From assembly GCA_934433135.1 (NCBI GenBank), contig CAKRZO010000009.1, positions 1 through 64,000 of the forward strand: 64,000 bases of DNA, written 5' to 3'. Numbering within the stretch: the stretch's first letter is position 1; each line of letters opens with the position of its first letter. Position numbers and translations under genes: made by a program. The notes beneath the pieces are model-generated. The model was not told the origin of the DNA. It saw only the letters and a list, made by a program, of their open reading frames with translations, and did not search any database. Source of the DNA: an uncultured Acetatifactor sp. GTDB lineage: Bacteria; Bacillota; Clostridia; Lachnospirales; Lachnospiraceae. Shown piece by piece: positions 8,302 through 15,151 of this stretch.

Positions 8302-8442
8302 AAACGGATGGGACAAATCCGGAAACAGGGAGGGACAAAAAAGGAAACATCATTTGGGGGCGCAAAACCGCAAAGGTGTCTCTTTTTTTTTCGGAGTTTT
8401 TATGGTTTACTGAAAATGCAGCTGCGACAAAGAAGTAAAAAT
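8302..8442 (+). promoter_or_regulatory. Control region copy A upstream of the sugar ABC transporter
   Basis: This stretch matches 14886-15026 almost base for base. It holds two direct repeats, GGGACAAATCCGGAAAC (8310-8326) and GGGACAAAAAAGGAAAC (8332-8348), exactly 22 bp apart (two helical turns), as AraC-family operators often are. The second repeat can also pair as GGGACA (8332-8337) with TGTCTC (8377-8382), which is followed by a T9 run. That resembles an intrinsic terminator or attenuator with a small GCG/CGC inner stem. Conserved sequence continues past the T-run to AGAAGTAAAA, so this is more than a terminator for the upstream gene. Confidence 0.65.
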
Positions 8443-8498
8443 AACCAAGCATTAACAGATTTATGAATCAAAACAAAGAAGCACAGGCAACCTTTATT

Positions 8499-8530
8499 AA
8501 GAAACAGAATCAATAAGAAACAGAATCAAT
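8499..8530 (+). repeat. Perfect 16-bp tandem duplication before the solute-binding protein gene
   Basis: AAGAAACAGAATCAAT occurs twice back to back (8499-8514 and 8515-8530), ending at the GGGAGGGA ribosome binding site. It is probably a slippage duplication; it lengthens the untranslated leader. Confidence 0.9.
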
Positions 8531-8542
8531 GGGAGGGATACC

Positions 8543-10216
8543 ATGAAGTATCAGAATTGGAAAAAAGTACTTGGCTGTATATTGGTCGGTGCATTACTGA
8601 CAGGTGGCTTAAGTGCCTGCGGAAACAGAAAAGGAAATACGGAAAGCAAGAGTCAGGAATCCAAAGAGGGAAGTTCCAAACAGACAGAAAGCAGAACGGG
8701 AACGACTTCTGTAGAAGAGACAAACGGAATTACCTATCCGCTCGAAGGAAAGGTGAAACTTACCATTGCCATGACAGAAGAGGGGAATATTTCTTCTTCT
8801 TATAAAGATCTGGCTCACACGCCTTTCGGAGAAGCCTGGCAGGAAGCGACCGGTGTGGAACTCGAGATTCTGACCTTGCCAAACGGCGAAGCAATGACAG
8901 CCATGATCGCAGGTGGCGATTATCCGGATATTATTTGGTATAACACTTTCGATACCTATCCGGGTCGTGCGGAAAGGGCAGTAAAGGATGGTGTTATAGA
9001 GCCGATCGGAAAGTATCTGGATTATGCACCGGATCTAAAGGCTGCATTGGAGCAGAATGATGACTGGTATAAGTCAGCTGCTTTGAACGATGGAACCATA
9101 TGGAGCGCACCGCTTATCAGAGAAGATGATTATCTGTGTGTATCAGCCGGTTTGATGATTCGCCAGGACTGGCTGGATGAACTTAACCTGGAACTTCCGG
9201 AGACACCGGAACAGTTGTATGAAACCTTGAAGGCATTTAAAGAAAAGAAAGGGGCTGAGGTTCCGTTTTCAGCAGGATTATGGTGGTTGTATGATCTGGC
9301 AACCGTTGAAGGAGTGCTGACTTCCGCTTTTGGTCTTCCGAATGCCTGGTGGTATCGTGATGGAGAGGATATTCATTTAGGAGCATACGAGAAGGAATAT
9401 AAAGGATTGTTGGAATATCTGCACAAATTGTATGTTGATGGTCTGTTGGATCCTAATTTCCAAACGGTAGATGGTAATACTACAGATGCAAATTTCATGA
9501 ATGGAAGATCCGGTGTAACGATTGCATCTGTAGGCGGCGGTATGGGAACGTATCTGTCCACAATGGAAAAAGAAGATCCGAAGTACAATATCAGTGGTTT
9601 TGGTCCTTTGGTAGCAAACAAGGGAGACAAAGCTTTGAGCACAAGGTATATGTATCCGATTACCAATGGAGGAGCTGTTATTACAACTGCATGTAAAAAT
9701 CCGGAAGCGGCAGCAATGTTCTTAAATTATGGCTATACAGAAGAAGGAAGGAAGCTCTTTAATTATGGAATTGAAGGCGTAAGCTATACCATGGAAAATG
9801 GAGTGCCCACGTTAACAGAGTTGGTTATGAACAATCCGGACGGTTTGTCCCGTGCACAGATTATGGCTCATTATATGCGTTCCTCTGTATTTGGCCCCTT
9901 TGTCCAGGAAAAGAGATACTTTGAACAGTATGCGGACAGACCACAGCAGCAGGCGGCGATTACGACTTGGAGTAATTCAGATGCGAGTAAGCATGTTCTT
10001 CCTTGTCTGAGTATTGCAGAGAAGGACAGTGCAGAATTCAGTAAACTCATGGGAGATGTTTACACCTATTGTTCGGAAATGTTTGTTAACTATATAATCG
10101 GTGTGAAATCTTTGGATACTTTTGAATCAGAGTATCTGGCAACCTTAAAATCCATGGGAATTGAAAAGGCCATTGCCATGCAGCAGGAGGCGCTGGATAC
10201 CTTTAATGCACGATAG
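8543..10216 (+). CDS. Extracellular solute-binding lipoprotein of a carbohydrate ABC transporter (LplA-like)
   Basis: 557 residues. The signal peptide ends in a lipobox (GGLSAC, Cys26), then a Ser/Thr/Lys/Glu-rich linker to about residue 65 gives a surface-anchored lipoprotein. The body opens with KVKLTIAMTEEG and continues with the GDYPDIIWYNTFD and WLDELNLELPETPEQLYE blocks, typical of the large family-1 solute-binding proteins (LplA/YtcQ type) used for oligosaccharides. GGGAGGGA precedes the ATG. It stands directly before two permease genes, so it delivers a glycan fragment to them. No ATPase gene is nearby, which is usual because a shared MsmX-type ATPase serves such systems. Aromatic density fits sugar binding; the ligand is not identifiable. 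Confidence 0.92.
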   Translation: MKYQNWKKVLGCILVGALLTGGLSACGNRKGNTESKSQESKEGSSKQTESRTGTTSVEETNGITYPLEGKVKLTIAMTEEGNISSSYKDLAHTPFGEAWQEATGVELEILTLPNGEAMTAMIAGGDYPDIIWYNTFDTYPGRAERAVKDGVIEPIGKYLDYAPDLKAALEQNDDWYKSAALNDGTIWSAPLIREDDYLCVSAGLMIRQDWLDELNLELPETPEQLYETLKAFKEKKGAEVPFSAGLWWLYDLATVEGVLTSAFGLPNAWWYRDGEDIHLGAYEKEYKGLLEYLHKLYVDGLLDPNFQTVDGNTTDANFMNGRSGVTIASVGGGMGTYLSTMEKEDPKYNISGFGPLVANKGDKALSTRYMYPITNGGAVITTACKNPEAAAMFLNYGYTEEGRKLFNYGIEGVSYTMENGVPTLTELVMNNPDGLSRAQIMAHYMRSSVFGPFVQEKRYFEQYADRPQQQAAITTWSNSDASKHVLPCLSIAEKDSAEFSKLMGDVYTYCSEMFVNYIIGVKSLDTFESEYLATLKSMGIEKAIAMQQEALDTFNAR

Positions 10217-10272
10217 TCTTTGAAAGACGCAAAGGAATAACAAGAAGCGCATTAACAAAGCATAGAGAAATT

Positions 10273-10298
10273 GGGAGGTTTCTTTCGGGAAATCTCCC
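10273..10298 (+). promoter_or_regulatory. Intercistronic stem-loop between binding-protein and permease genes
   Basis: A perfect 10-bp stem (10273-10282 with 10289-10298) closed by a TTTCGG loop, without a U-run. Such hairpins between binding-protein and permease genes protect the upstream mRNA and give excess binding protein; that role here is inference. Confidence 0.6.
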
Positions 10299-10316
10299 GA
10301 TTCATCGGAGGCAATC

Positions 10317-11249
10317 ATGAAACTTTTCAATTTTGTAAAACAGGCAGAGAGGGATTTGCGAAAATATAAAGGCGCTTATATGCTGGCTGTCCCTGTCGTA
10401 GTTTTTTATTTGCTATTTCGTTATAAACCATTATACGGAATTTTGATCGCTTTTAAAGATTACAGTCCTGGACTGGGGATATGGAAAAGTGAGTGGGCAG
10501 ATCATTACGGGATGCAAAATTTTATTGATTTTTTCGGATCCTATTTTTTTGGCAGAATTTTTAAAAACACACTGGTAATCAGCTTCACAAGTCTGATAGC
10601 AGGATTTCCAGCTCCCATCTTATTTGCCTTGCTGCTTAATGAGATTCGAAACGGAAAGTTCAAACGTCTTACACAGACGATTTCTTATATGCCGCATTTT
10701 ATTTCCCTGGTGGTTGTTTGTGCCATAATCAAGATATTTACATCGGAGAATGGATTTATCACGTATCTGTTCTCCCTTTTTAAACAGACGGACGGAAGGA
10801 GTCTTTTATCAAAATCTGAGTGTTTTGTGCCGATTTATGTTCTTTCCGGAATCTGGCAGGAGCTTGGCTGGGGAGCAATTATTTATCTTGCGGCGCTGGC
10901 CGGTGTAGACGAAAGTCTTTACGAGGCGGCCAGAATTGATGGGGCAAACCGTTGGCAGCAGACGCTTCACGTTACGCTGCCTGGAATTTCGGGAACAGTA
11001 ATCATTATGTTCCTGCTGAGTATCGGTAATATCATGAATGTAGGGTATGAAAAGATTATTCTTTTATACAATCAGGGCATTTATGATACGGCGGATGTTA
11101 TTTCTACTTTCGTTTATCGCAAAGGGTTGGTGGATTTCCAGATGAGCTACAGTGCAGCTGTGGGGATTTTCAATTCTTTGATCAATTTTACAGTGGTTCT
11201 CATTTTTAACAAAGTAAGCAGAAAAGTATCAGAAACAAGTCTTTGGTAA
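10317..11249 (+). CDS. Carbohydrate ABC transporter permease (LplB-like)
   Basis: 310 residues with six predicted membrane segments. The family start (YMLAVPVVVFYLLFRYKPLY) is clear. The cytoplasmic EAA loop that docks on the ATPase reads EAARIDGANRWQQTLHVTLP near residue 200. It is the first of two permeases following the solute-binding protein and should form a heterodimer with the product at 11275. GCAATC separates a CGGAGG site from the ATG. The sequence resembles LplB/YtcP-group oligosaccharide importers, often found with pectin or hemicellulose fragments; specificity is not shown by sequence. Confidence 0.92.
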   Translation: MKLFNFVKQAERDLRKYKGAYMLAVPVVVFYLLFRYKPLYGILIAFKDYSPGLGIWKSEWADHYGMQNFIDFFGSYFFGRIFKNTLVISFTSLIAGFPAPILFALLLNEIRNGKFKRLTQTISYMPHFISLVVVCAIIKIFTSENGFITYLFSLFKQTDGRSLLSKSECFVPIYVLSGIWQELGWGAIIYLAALAGVDESLYEAARIDGANRWQQTLHVTLPGISGTVIIMFLLSIGNIMNVGYEKIILLYNQGIYDTADVISTFVYRKGLVDFQMSYSAAVGIFNSLINFTVVLIFNKVSRKVSETSLW

Positions 11250-11274
11250 AATGAGTTAAGAGGAGAAGAACGGA

Positions 11275-12165
11275 ATGAAGAAAAAGTGGAATGGATATCG
11301 TGTTTTTACGGTGTTCAATAATATCTTTATGTTTTTTATTGTTTTGATAACTGCCTATCCGATTTACTATGTATTGATTGCTTCTGTCAGTGATCCGGCC
11401 GCACTCTCCAGGCAGACCGGTCTTTTGTGGAAGCCGCTGCAGCCTTTGACTCTGAATGCCTATAAAATGGTACTGGAAAACAAACTGATTCTAAGCGGCT
11501 TCAGAAATACTTTTTTTGTATTGGCAATGGGACTTTTGATCAATTTGACCATGACGATGCTGGGAGCTTTTTTCTTAAGTCTGAAAGGGCCGATGTTTAA
11601 AAATGCTGTGGCAATGATGATTGTATTTACCATGTATTTTTCCGGAGGGCTGATACCGGAGTATTTAAACATCATGGATCTGGGGCTCGGGAATAGTCTG
11701 TGGTCATTGATTTTGCCGGTTGCTGTGAATACAACGAATTTAATTATTATGAAAAGTGCGTTTGAAGCCATACCGGACAGCCTGTCGGAATCGGCGAGGC
11801 TGGACGGAGCCTCTTACCTGCAGGTGCTGGTTAAGATTATGGTTCCTTTGAGTAAAGCGACCATTGCTGTTCTGGTATTGTATTATGCAGTCGCGCACTG
11901 GAATTCCTGGTTTTCTGCATCTATTTATCTAAGAGACAGTTCTCTGTATCCTTTGCAATTGGTGCTGCGGAATATCCTGACCAGCCTGGAGGATAATACC
12001 AAAAAATCTTCCTTTGCAGGGGTAGGATATGATGAAATGGCAAGAGTTGCAGAACTGATGAAATACGCTTTAATTGTGGTGGCGACAACACCGATTCTTA
12101 TCTTTTATCCATTTCTTCAGAAGTTTTTTGTAAAAGGTGTAATGATCGGAGCGGTCAAAGGTTGA
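11275..12165 (+). CDS. Carbohydrate ABC transporter permease (LplC/YtcP-like)
   Basis: 296 residues with six predicted membrane segments; the EAA loop reads ESARLDGASYLQVLVKIMVP near residue 175. The C-terminus KFFVKGVMIGAVKG is the characteristic end of LplC/AraQ-type permeases. It begins 25 bp after its partner with the AGGAGAAG site before ATG 11275. It forms the second half of the transmembrane channel. A structured non-coding stretch begins immediately after its stop codon. Confidence 0.92.
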   Translation: MKKKWNGYRVFTVFNNIFMFFIVLITAYPIYYVLIASVSDPAALSRQTGLLWKPLQPLTLNAYKMVLENKLILSGFRNTFFVLAMGLLINLTMTMLGAFFLSLKGPMFKNAVAMMIVFTMYFSGGLIPEYLNIMDLGLGNSLWSLILPVAVNTTNLIIMKSAFEAIPDSLSESARLDGASYLQVLVKIMVPLSKATIAVLVLYYAVAHWNSWFSASIYLRDSSLYPLQLVLRNILTSLEDNTKKSSFAGVGYDEMARVAELMKYALIVVATTPILIFYPFLQKFFVKGVMIGAVKG

Positions 12166-12168
12166 AGT

Positions 12169-12446
12169 GCGCAAGAGACAAAATACGTCTTTGAAAGGGC
12201 GCACGGTATAGCGGGTGGAAATCCCGCACAGTAAGGTCTGGCAAGCCACCGTTAGCAAGTCTTGGGCGCCGTCTGGTAACAGCCGGAGTTAAGCGTAGAC
12301 AGCAAGGATGCAGGGTTGCAATGTCTTGTAAGCCCCGAAATTTTACAAAGTCTTGAAGGCTGACGCAGTTTAACCATGCGGAAAGCAACATTACAGTATG
12401 CGCTATGCGAGGATACTGTGGCTTCAACGGGGGTTAGAGCCAATCA
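12169..12446 (+). ncRNA. Structured non-coding RNA candidate (omega-RNA/HEARO-like or other mobile-element RNA)
   Basis: No protein gene fits here, but the sequence is dense in paired elements. GTGCGC pairs with GCGCAC, enclosing a smaller AAGAGAC/GTCTTT stem. Next come GCGGG/CCCGC, TGGC-AA-GCCA, GTCT/AGAC enclosing CTGG/CCGG, then ACAGTAT/ATACTGT and GGCT/AGCC. Order and texture remind me of the omega-RNA (HEARO) that precedes IscB/IsrB genes, but no such gene follows; instead there is a palindromic repeat at 12493. A group II intron 5' part was considered, but the first GTGCGC is used in a local hairpin and no domain V is seen. Class assignment is from memory and uncertain; the structure itself is visible. 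Confidence 0.4.
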
Positions 12447-12492
12447 TGTATTACAATGTATTAATTTGCTCAATCAGTTAACTGAATATTGG

Positions 12493-12615
12493 TAACAGTT
12501 CAGATGCGCCATTCGCAAAATCGCGCTTTTACCGCTTTCCGCTGCTTTGCAGCTACTTTTGCTCATTAACTTGGCGCTAAACTCAAGCATTCATAAATGC
12601 TTGTCTGAACTGTTA
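12493..12615. repeat. Palindromic intergenic repeat, copy 1 (123 bp)
   Basis: It is bounded by TAACAGTTCAG (12493-12503) and its exact reverse complement CTGAACTGTTA (12605-12615). Inside are hairpins GCTGCTTTGCAGC and AAGCATTCATAAATGCTT. Copies with the same ends lie at 57017-57174 and 62420-62602. It contains no gene; it looks like a MITE-like or REP-like modular element. Confidence 0.9.
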
Positions 12616-12664
12616 TGAATATTGATGTCGGTGAAAGTTAATTAAAAAAGGAAGGATGAACGCA

Positions 12665-13627
12665 ATGAATAAAATTGATATTATAAAAAGATATGGGAAA
12701 AATCCTATACTTACTCCGGATGATATGCCTGAGCCGTGCTGCGCAATATATAATTCAGGCGTTGTGAAAACACCTGAGGGTGAATATATTATGGCGAGCC
12801 GTTTTGAAGAACCGAGAAAAAAACAGAAGGTTTGGATTTCCAGAAGCCGAGATGGCATCATTTTTACACCCGACCCAAAGGCGGTGGAATTTGTGTGTGC
12901 GGATGCGGACAGGGAGGAATATGAAGAAGTTGTATATAACTATCCGGGCAAAGAAATCGGTTCATGGTATGATCCGAGAATTAATCCTGTTGACGGAGAA
13001 TATTATATCACATACTGCGTGGGCGGCGACTATAACTGCCGGATTGCAATTGGAAGAACCAAGGATTTTAAAACAATTGAGCATGTAAGCTTTCCGCTTC
13101 ACATCCAAAACAGGAATGCGGTTCTTTTTCCTGAGAAAATAAACGGTGAATATTGGATGCTGAACAGACCGCAGAGCGGGAGTGACCGTTCGGGCAGCAT
13201 ATGGATTGCATCGTCGCACGATTTGAAATATTGGGGCAATTGCAGGATTGTTGCAAAATCGGAACAATATTGGGAAAGCATAAAAATTGGTCCCGCAGCG
13301 CCGCCGATTAAAACCGACGAAGGCTGGCTGATTGTATATCACGGAGTGTTTGGTACGTGCAACGGCGTTAACTACGGCGGAGGTGTTATGCTACTTGATT
13401 TGGAGAAACCGTGGAAAGTTGTTGCAAGATGTAAGGATCCGATTCTTTATGTTAAGGAACCTTATGAGATGATTGGACAGGTTCCGAATGTTATATTTCC
13501 GGGCTCACTTGTTCCCGAAGACGATGGATCCGCAAAACTATATTACGGAGGAGCAGATTTTGTTCAGTGTATGGCATATACAAAAATATCCGATTTAATA
13601 GATGCTTGTAAACGAGGCAGATTGTAG
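12665..13627 (+). CDS. Glycoside hydrolase family 130 glycan phosphorylase
   Basis: 320 residues, the usual size of GH130. Diagnostic segments are RYGKNPILTPDDMP at the start, NSGVVKTPEGEYIMASRFEE, the IGSWYDPRINPVDGEYYITY block (catalytic-region Asp), and GWLIVYHGV, all in a five-bladed propeller pattern. GH130 enzymes split beta-mannosides with phosphate (or water) to give mannose-1-phosphate. ATG 12665 is preferred over 12656 because AAGGAAGG lies 9 bases before the former and abuts the latter. No signal peptide, so it is cytoplasmic and would act on imported oligosaccharides. It is the first gene of the A+T-rich island and is followed by a clear terminator. Confidence 0.88.
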   Translation: MNKIDIIKRYGKNPILTPDDMPEPCCAIYNSGVVKTPEGEYIMASRFEEPRKKQKVWISRSRDGIIFTPDPKAVEFVCADADREEYEEVVYNYPGKEIGSWYDPRINPVDGEYYITYCVGGDYNCRIAIGRTKDFKTIEHVSFPLHIQNRNAVLFPEKINGEYWMLNRPQSGSDRSGSIWIASSHDLKYWGNCRIVAKSEQYWESIKIGPAAPPIKTDEGWLIVYHGVFGTCNGVNYGGGVMLLDLEKPWKVVARCKDPILYVKEPYEMIGQVPNVIFPGSLVPEDDGSAKLYYGGADFVQCMAYTKISDLIDACKRGRL

Positions 13628-13645
13628 AGGTACAGATGTCTTTTT

Positions 13646-13670
13646 GCGGCTGAAATTGCAGCCGCTTTTT
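13646..13670 (+). terminator. Rho-independent terminator after the GH130 gene
   Basis: GCGGCTG (13646-13652) and CAGCCGC (13659-13665) form a perfect 7-bp stem with a 6-base loop and T5 tail, 19 bases after the stop codon. Confidence 0.9.
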
Positions 13671-13884
13671 ATTCCTGTTTCGGAAGAGACTTGATATGCT
13701 TGCAAAATGATAACAGAGGTTGACGGAAGGGTGAAAATCGTAAAATCATTGCAGACGAAAAGAAAACAGAGCAAAGATCTTGCTGATCTTTGTTTTTGTT
13801 TGGAGGATAAAAGTAATTATATAAAACCCGCGTTAATGCACAGGAGTATTGTGTTTGGGATGCAGTGAAAGGAATGGTGCGGTG

Positions 13885-14772
13885 ATGAATTACATACTTA
13901 TAGTTTTATCAATTATATTGGGTGTTATGACAGGGGCAGTAAGTAAATATGCGGGCGAAAGGTTTAAAAACAAGGTACTGATGTATAACGTATTTAATGT
14001 TTTTGTGTCAGCGGTAAGTGCTGTATCTATGCTGTTTATCGGCAAGATTACACATATTTCGGCATTCACGGTATACTTGGGAACAGCTTACGGGATTGCA
14101 ACTGCTCTTCAGTTTATTTTTAATTTAAAAGCATATGAAACAGGCTCGTTTGCATATACCTCTGTAATAACATCCCTCGCAACGGTGATCCCGGCATTGT
14201 CTGGGTATTTTATATGGAATGAAAAGATAACAATATTTCAGATAATCGGGATGGTTATGATGTTTATTTGTGCAGTTTGTTCAGTTGATTTTTCAAAGGA
14301 AGAAAGACGTACATCCGCAATATGGTTCTGCTACACTATAATAGTTTTTTTCTGCTCAGGGTTTCTCGGTGTTATGCAAAAGCTTCATCAGAGTACGGTT
14401 TATAAAAATGAACTGGATTCCTTTTTGTTTATTGCGTTTGTGGTATCGGCAGTATGCTCGTCTGCCAGTATAGTTTTGCCGCACCGGAAAAATGTCGATG
14501 ATAATGTGGATACGTTAAAAAAAGAGGTTTCAAAAGGTTTGATTGTTTTAATGGTGATATGCGGCATATTCACAGCGGGTATCCATAAGATTAACCTGTA
14601 TTTATCCGGTGTTATGGAAAGCGTAGTTTTTTTTCCTGTTATTAACGGAGGAAGTCTGATGGGTACAATGATGGTGTCATTGCTATTGTTTAAGGAAAAA
14701 CTGAGCTTAAAAAAGTGGGTCGGAATCATTATCGGAATAATTGCGGTTATATTGATTTGTACTCCGGTTTAG
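13885..14772 (+). CDS. EamA/DMT-superfamily transporter
   Basis: About 295 residues, ten hydrophobic segments arranged as two five-helix halves, the usual layout of the drug/metabolite transporter superfamily. Typical elements are the charged GAVSKYAGERFKNK loop in the first half and a conserved C-terminal SLKKWVGIIIGIIAVI helix in each-half pattern. ATG 13885 with GAAAGGAA upstream is favoured over a TTG at 13849. Members export amino acids or nucleotide-related solutes or import sugars; the substrate is unknown. It sits alone between the GH130 terminator and control region copy B, in the same orientation as the glycan enzymes, so a sugar-related role is possible but unproven. Confidence 0.75.
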   Translation: MNYILIVLSIILGVMTGAVSKYAGERFKNKVLMYNVFNVFVSAVSAVSMLFIGKITHISAFTVYLGTAYGIATALQFIFNLKAYETGSFAYTSVITSLATVIPALSGYFIWNEKITIFQIIGMVMMFICAVCSVDFSKEERRTSAIWFCYTIIVFFCSGFLGVMQKLHQSTVYKNELDSFLFIAFVVSAVCSSASIVLPHRKNVDDNVDTLKKEVSKGLIVLMVICGIFTAGIHKINLYLSGVMESVVFFPVINGGSLMGTMMVSLLLFKEKLSLKKWVGIIIGIIAVILICTPV

Positions 14773-14885
14773 GCTTGGGCGCCGAATGCTGGTGGGTTAT
14801 TTAATCGAAATATGGAAGCGGATATCTGAGAATATAGGGCAGATTCTTATGTAAAAGTAGAATATGTTTGCAGGAAGGTACAGTT

Positions 14886-15026
14886 GAACGGAGGAGACAA
14901 ATCCGGAAATGGGGAGGGACAAAAAAAGAAACATTATTTGGGGCGCGATGTTGCAAAGGTGTCTCTTTTTTTCCCAGACTTTTTATGATTTACTAAAAAT
15001 GCAGCTGTGACAAAGAAGTAAAATAA
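14886..15026 (+). promoter_or_regulatory. Control region copy B upstream of the GH105 gene run
   Basis: Near-duplicate of 8302-8442. The paired motifs are GAGACAAATCCGGAAAT (14894-14910) and GGGACAAAAAAAGAAAC (14916-14932), again 22 bp apart. GGGACA can pair with TGTCTC before a T7 run, and the inner hairpin differs from copy A in its loop (GCGCGATGTTGC versus GCGCAAAACCGC) while keeping the stem. The bases between 15027 and 15151 hold no gene; a 10-bp tandem GAATAACTAC pair precedes the ribosome binding site. Confidence 0.65.
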
Positions 15027-15151
15027 ACATGCAACAGTGAGCCAAAAAGGATTTCCGTCGGTAACGGGAAGGATGTGTGCCGGTTCGCAAGGCAACATCA
15101 TACAGAACTTGAAGAATAGGAATAACTACGAATAACTACAGGAGATCATTT

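Noticed and set aside
8248..8466. 72-codon frame over control region copy A
   Set aside because: It lies on the repeated regulatory sequence and has no counterpart at copy B.
12169..12446. Group II intron 5' domain
   Set aside because: The opening GTGCGC pairs locally with GCGCAC, no domain V or reverse transcriptase is found, and flanks give no intron boundary.
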